Below are positions 6,142 to 9,619 of a stretch of 9,619 bases of DNA, one piece after another. Under the pieces are notes generated by a model. It saw only the letters and a list, made by a program, of their open reading frames with translations. It did not search any database and was not told the origin of the DNA. How positions within the stretch are numbered: position 1 is the stretch's first letter; every line of letters begins with the position of its first letter. Source of the stretch: Nonlabens sp. (GTDB lineage: Bacteria > Bacteroidota > Bacteroidia > Flavobacteriales > Flavobacteriaceae); the NCBI GenBank assembly GCA_023301395.1, contig JALZUY010000224.1, positions 1 through 9,619 on the forward strand, given 5' to 3'. The translations under genes were made by a program, and so were the position numbers.

Positions 6142-7041
6142 TTATCTACTTACACTTCCTGTAGGGAATGATGCTGCAACGTTGTTGCTGAATGATTGTG
6201 AGTTAGGAGCTGTATCTAATCCTGCTACAGAAGCTAAAGGCTTCAATGTAAAAGGTGCTGGTGAGTTGTCTGGTACAGGTTCAACTGTTATTACTACATT
6301 ACGACCTACTACACTGAATGGAGTAGATTCTCCCATAGGTAAGTTGTTGAAGAAGTCTTCTCCTGGTACTGGTGGTCCTACGTTATTTGCAGTTCCAGAA
6401 AACCCGTTTCCAGAATCTACTGCAGAAAAGTCTATAAATGTACCTGTAGAAAGTGGTCCTGCGTCACCTATTACCCATCCTTCATAAATCCATCCTGCAG
6501 GTAATGTAGGTAGATTAAAATCTGCAGTAGGTGGTGCTCCTGGAAGACCGAACCAAACACCATTAGTATCATTTCCATTATTTGGAGATCCTGCAAGTTC
6601 ATCAGTAGGAGTTCTTAAGAAATAACTACCACTGGCAGTTGTGAAATCTCCAGGTGCTGGACCGAAACTTGTTGTTAAAGTGGCTGTGTCATTTGAGAAT
6701 TCTCCAGCGATGTATTTAGAATCTGCAGGTGCTGGATCAGGATCTGGACTAGGTTCAATAGTAAGTATAAAAGCTGTTGCAGCTTCAAGTGTTGCTGTTT
6801 CTACTGCAAAAGAAGTCTGGCTTAAAGTTCCTGAACCATCTACAGTGAATACTCCTGTTGTTACAGGTGTTCCGTTTACTAATACCCAGCCTTCATAGGC
6901 AAAGCCAGATCCTAAGTCTTCAAGACCTTGTAAATTAAGAGTTATGTTTTTTGTGGTGGTGTTCTCACCATTGTCATCATCGTTACTACAGCTGGTAAAT
7001 GTTAATGTTGCAGCTGCAATTAGTGCTAAGTACTTTTTCAT
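6142..7041 (-). CDS. Surface lipoprotein with two tandem RskA-like extracellular domains
   Basis: A 299-aa predicted lipoprotein. The start is set at ATG 7039-7041 (MKKYLALIAAATLTFTSCSNDDD). An upstream in-frame TTG (7069-7071) would put ten residues before a perfect signal peptide and is rejected. The lipobox is FTSC with C18, followed by an acidic SNDDD linker. Two repeats are visible: YEGWVLVNGTPVTTGVF (49-65) with LTIEPSPDPDPAP (93-105), and YEGWVIGDAGPLSTGTF (186-202) with ITVEPVPDNSPAP (251-263). The pattern W-(x)-G-(x)-Gxf then (L/V)TxEP-P-D-PAP resembles, from memory, the extracytoplasmic domain of anti-sigma-K (RskA) proteins, but there is no cytoplasmic anti-sigma part or membrane helix, so it should not be called an anti-sigma factor. 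It is rich in P, G, N, T and S, as expected outside the cell. It is divergent from the two-component system, whose target it could be. Confidence 0.82.
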   Translation of the reverse strand: MKKYLALIAAATLTFTSCSNDDDNGENTTTKNITLNLQGLEDLGSGFAYEGWVLVNGTPVTTGVFTVDGSGTLSQTSFAVETATLEAATAFILTIEPSPDPDPAPADSKYIAGEFSNDTATLTTSFGPAPGDFTTASGSYFLRTPTDELAGSPNNGNDTNGVWFGLPGAPPTADFNLPTLPAGWIYEGWVIGDAGPLSTGTFIDFSAVDSGNGFSGTANNVGPPVPGEDFFNNLPMGESTPFSVVGRNVVITVEPVPDNSPAPFTLKPLASVAGLDTAPNSQSFSNNVAASFPTGSVSR

Positions 7042-7097
7042 GTTTTTATGTTTGATTGTTTTACAATACAAACTAATGATTATCTTGTCCCATTAAC

Positions 7098-7138
7098 ATC
7101 ACGTAATTATCAATCTTTTATCGCAATGACGTGATTAT
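7098..7138. promoter_or_regulatory. Paired repeats in the lipoprotein/regulator divergent region
   Basis: The 127-bp region 7042-7168 separates two divergent genes. It holds ACGTAATTAT (7101-7110) and ACGTGATTAT (7129-7138), a 9/10 direct repeat with a 28-bp offset. The same sites also give a 7-bp inverted pair, ATCACGT (7098-7104) and ACGTGAT (7129-7135). Either reading could be an operator for a dimeric regulator; OmpR-family proteins favour direct repeats, though normally closer together. No exact Bacteroidota promoter is visible. TTAGTTTG on the minus strand (7078 down to 7071) and TAAACTTTG on the plus strand (7146-7154) are near matches. Confidence 0.35.
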
Positions 7139-7168
7139 TTTGTGATAAACTTTGTGGACATTTATCTT

Positions 7169-7870
7169 ATGGCAAATCAAATACTTATAGTAGAGGACGA
7201 TTTAGAAATTGTGGATCTATTAGAAATTCATATGAAAGACCTTAATGCTGAGGTTGAAAGTGTTAATGACGGATTGAGCGCACTAGAAAAAGCACAAAAT
7301 AAAGATTATGATTTAATACTCCTTGATCTATCTATTCCTAAACTTAATGGAGTAGAGGTGTGCCGTGAGTTGCGCAAAACTAAAAACACCCCTATTATAA
7401 TGGTTACGGCAAGGACTGAAGAGATCGATAAAGTTTTAGGACTTGAGATAGGTGCCGATGATTATATCACTAAACCTTTTTCCATACGTGAATTGAAAGC
7501 ACGTGCTAAAGCAGTGATGAGAAGAAGTGATGCTGCAAATCAACAAGCTAATGCCTCTAATACTGTTGAGTTAGATTTTGGTGACTTAAAGGTGAATGTG
7601 GAGATGCGACGTGTTACGCTGGAAGGTAAAAAAATAGAATTATCACCAAAAGAGTTTGAGCTATTAGTGCTATTGGCAAATTATCCTGGTCGTAGTTATA
7701 GTCGCTCTGAGTTACTGGATGTGATTTGGGGTTATAATTTTTCTGGTTACGAACACACTGTGAACTCACATATTAATAGACTGCGAGCAAAAATCGAACC
7801 TGATATGGGTAGTCCTATTTATATATTAACTACATGGGGAATAGGTTATCGTTTTAATGAAGAAATATAA
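7169..7870 (+). CDS. OmpR/PhoB-family response regulator
   Basis: A DNA-binding response regulator of 233 aa, typical for the family. The receiver domain (1-118) has acidic E9/D10/D11, phospho-acceptor D53 (LILLDLSIPKLNG), T80 and K102 (TKPF). The winged-helix output domain covers about 132-231, with LSPKEFELLVLLA, the recognition region EHTVNSHINRLRAKIE and the final GIGYRF hairpin. The start is ATG 7169-7171 (MANQILIVEDD), which starts immediately before the first beta strand. An in-frame GTG at 7142 would add nine unneeded residues. The stop is 2 nt before the kinase start, so the pair is an operon. Its regulon is unknown; the divergent lipoprotein gene is the nearest candidate target. Confidence 0.95.
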   Translation: MANQILIVEDDLEIVDLLEIHMKDLNAEVESVNDGLSALEKAQNKDYDLILLDLSIPKLNGVEVCRELRKTKNTPIIMVTARTEEIDKVLGLEIGADDYITKPFSIRELKARAKAVMRRSDAANQQANASNTVELDFGDLKVNVEMRRVTLEGKKIELSPKEFELLVLLANYPGRSYSRSELLDVIWGYNFSGYEHTVNSHINRLRAKIEPDMGSPIYILTTWGIGYRFNEEI

Positions 7871-7872
7871 TT

Positions 7873-9360
7873 ATGAGTAAGCAATCTACATTGACTCCTA
7901 AGTTGGTTTTTAAACTATGGTTAGGACTTTCATTATTAATATTAGGAATGGCAGCTTGTTACATATTAGTAACGAACTATTTCTCAAATCAACATCACCT
8001 CGCTACACAACAAGAAATAAATGGACCACTTGCACAACATCTTATAGATGAAAAATTTGCAGATGCTTCTCCGTTCTTAGAAGATGGTAGTGTGAATAAA
8101 GCAGTCTTTGGAGGCTTGATGCACGATATGATGGCTGTAAATCGCAGTATTGAAGTGTATTTGTTAGGATTAGATGGTGAAGTTTTATATTCTGTAGTCC
8201 TTAAACATAATCCTAATGAACCTATCCCTTTTGTAGATATTAAGCCTATAACTGATTTTATAAGTTCCGATTATCAAGGGTTTTGCTTAGGCGATGACCC
8301 TAGAGATCCTTCAGAGCGTAAAATATTTTCAGTAGCGCCATTTGAAAACAATGGAAGAAATGGGTATATATATATAATACTTTCAGGAGAGGCTTATCAA
8401 TTAGCGAGTAGTAATATATTTAATAAGAACATCAAGAATTTTGGATTAGGGGCTATTGCCTTAACAACTTTCTTTACCTTATTAATAGGATTTGTATTGA
8501 TATGGTTTATCACTAAAAATCTTAGAACGATAACTCAAGTTGCTCGCAGATTTAAAGAAGGTGATCTCAACGCAAGAATAGAAGAGCCAGAAAAAACGGA
8601 TGTAGCTGTATTTGCTCATACGTTTAATGATATGGCAGATACTATTAACGCTAATCTTGATGAGATTAAGTCAGTAGATGAGTTACGTAGGCAACTAATT
8701 GCTAATGTATCTCATGATTTAAGAACTCCACTTGCCGTTTTGAAAGGTTATGCGGATACTCTACAAGAGAAATCCGAGACACTTACTAAAGAAGAGTCTC
8801 ATAAGTATTTAAATGTGATAAGTTCAAATAGTGATAAACTTACTAATCTAGTGGAGCAATTATTTGAGTACTCTAAGTTAGAGGCTAAGCAAATAGAGCC
8901 ATTAATGGAGCAATTCTCAATAACAGATTTATGCTTGGACTTAGTCTCCAAGTATGATATACTTGCAAAGAAGAAGAATATTGGATTAAGCTTAGCGGTC
9001 AATAATAATGAAAACATATTGGTGTATGCTGATTTGAGTCTTATAGAGCGAGCTTTACAAAATCTTATCGATAACGCTTTAAAATTTACACCTCAAGATG
9101 GTTTCATTAAAATTGAACTTGAAAAAACTGATGGGCAGTGTTTTATTAAAGTTAACGATTCAGGAATAGGAATAGCTCCAGAAATGCAATCGAGTATTTT
9201 TGAACGATTCAAACAATCCAGTGAGAGCTTTGCAAAAAACGGTGCTGGTTTAGGACTTGCTATTGTTAAGAAAATACTGGACTTACATCAATCTTCAATT
9301 ACCGTGATGAGTTTGCAGAATACAGGAAGTACATTTACTTTTAATCTTCCTGTTGCTTAA
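7873..9360 (+). CDS. Membrane sensor histidine kinase with HAMP domain
   Basis: Partner of the preceding regulator, 495 aa. The order is transmembrane helix 1 (about 13-35), an extracytoplasmic sensor region of about 150 residues (36-189), helix 2 (about 190-213), HAMP (about 212-264), dimerisation/phosphoacceptor domain with H281 (NVSHDLRTPL), and ATPase domain. The last has the N box around N397/N401 (LQNLIDNALKF), G1 box DSGIGI (429-434), F box FERFKQ and G2 box GAGLGLAI (457-464), all intact. HK class I of the BaeS/ResE type is my reading. The sensor region has no domain I recognise; GRNGYIYIILSGEAYQ (161-176) close to helix 2 looks like the last strands of a Cache/PAS-like fold, but this is inference. 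The signal is unknown. Confidence 0.95.
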   Translation: MSKQSTLTPKLVFKLWLGLSLLILGMAACYILVTNYFSNQHHLATQQEINGPLAQHLIDEKFADASPFLEDGSVNKAVFGGLMHDMMAVNRSIEVYLLGLDGEVLYSVVLKHNPNEPIPFVDIKPITDFISSDYQGFCLGDDPRDPSERKIFSVAPFENNGRNGYIYIILSGEAYQLASSNIFNKNIKNFGLGAIALTTFFTLLIGFVLIWFITKNLRTITQVARRFKEGDLNARIEEPEKTDVAVFAHTFNDMADTINANLDEIKSVDELRRQLIANVSHDLRTPLAVLKGYADTLQEKSETLTKEESHKYLNVISSNSDKLTNLVEQLFEYSKLEAKQIEPLMEQFSITDLCLDLVSKYDILAKKKNIGLSLAVNNNENILVYADLSLIERALQNLIDNALKFTPQDGFIKIELEKTDGQCFIKVNDSGIGIAPEMQSSIFERFKQSSESFAKNGAGLGLAIVKKILDLHQSSITVMSLQNTGSTFTFNLPVA

Positions 9361-9619
9361 TACTATTTTGCTCTCGCGAAAGGTGTAATTCTAAAAGCGA
9401 TAAGATGCCTTCGGTTAAATTGTAAGAGCTCTTAAGATCCCTTAACTATTATAAAGCCTCGATATAATGAATAGAAATTAAAACTGATCGATAGGGGATA
9501 AATTACAATAAACTGTTTTATGGCTCTATATTCAAGACAATGAAGTGGTTCAAATAGCCTCGAGTCTATTAGTTGTTGCTGCATTTTTTCAAATTAGTGA
9601 TGGGCTACAAGTTGTTTTC
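9361..9619. other. Stretch without a supportable gene downstream of the kinase
   Basis: No convincing coding region, tRNA or rRNA is visible in these 259 bases. It contains the degenerate palindrome at 9370-9383, a perfect 12-bp palindrome TAAGAGCTCTTA at 9423-9434, and two copies of AGCCTCGA (9455-9462 and 9556-9563). I see no clear hairpin-plus-T-tract terminator for the kinase. An ATG at 9600-9602 stays open to the window edge (six codons), too little to call. Confidence 0.6.
9370..9383. repeat. Degenerate palindrome copy 4 (12/14), intergenic
   Basis: GCTCTCGCGAAAGG differs from GCTTTCGCGAAAGC at positions 4 and 14. It retains the CTCGCGAAAG core and lies 10 bp after the kinase stop codon. 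It is the only copy outside a coding sequence and the only imperfect one. Confidence 0.6.

Noticed and set aside
6182..6898. Two plus-strand open frames opposite the two-domain lipoprotein
   Set aside because: Antisense to a gene with a clear signal peptide and internal repeats; their P/G/S-rich products merely mirror its repetitive composition.
7142..7168. GTG start for the response regulator
   Set aside because: The ATG at 7169 starts immediately before the first receiver strand, as in relatives; the extra nine residues have no role.
9432..9584. Minus-strand 50-codon open frame (starts MQQQLIDSRL)
   Set aside because: No recognisable domain, no convincing upstream signal, and a length expected by chance in AT-rich DNA.

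Overview
The window looks like a chromosomal segment of a marine-type member of the Flavobacteriaceae (Bacteroidota). The clues are low to moderate G+C, weak Shine-Dalgarno signals, lipoproteins of the 'SCSNDDD' type, a kynurenine-pathway operon and flavobacterial-style protein sequences. Nonlabens or Dokdonia relatives are my guess for the genus, which I cannot prove from the sequence.

Layout. (1) Positions 1-720 form a compact REP/RAYT unit: a 183-aa HUH (Y1) transposase gene on the minus strand, bracketed by two 40-bp hairpin-forming repeats that are exact reverse complements, with a third, short hairpin just before the start codon. (2) Positions 738-4674 are a tightly packed minus-strand operon, transcribed in the order lipoprotein, kynU, hypothetical gene, kmo. 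The first two junctions are TAATG and ATGA overlaps, the third a gap of 18 bases. kynU and kmo catalyse consecutive steps of tryptophan/kynurenine breakdown towards 3-hydroxyanthranilate, a precursor for de novo NAD synthesis. The gene between them is strikingly AT-rich and unrecognised, and looks like a late insertion. The right-hand REP hairpin plus a T-tract probably terminates this operon. (3) Positions 4780-6063 hold a divergent plus-strand gene for a Bcr/CflA-type MFS exporter. (4) Positions 6142-7041 hold a minus-strand lipoprotein built from two copies of an extracellular domain. (5) Positions 7169-9360 are a two-component system (OmpR-type regulator, membrane histidine kinase), divergent from that lipoprotein across a 127-bp region with short repeated sites. 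(6) Positions 9361-9619 show no supportable gene.

The most intriguing signal is not a gene. A perfect 14-bp palindrome, GCTTTCGCGAAAGC, occurs three times, each inside a different coding sequence (kmo, kynU and the MFS gene), and a 12/14 copy lies just after the kinase gene. It is read in two different frames, giving the peptides AFAKA (twice) and RFRES, so the constraint appears to act on the DNA and not on the protein. It behaves like a dispersed genome-wide word, comparable in concept to cyanobacterial HIP1, uptake sequences or chromosome-organising sites.
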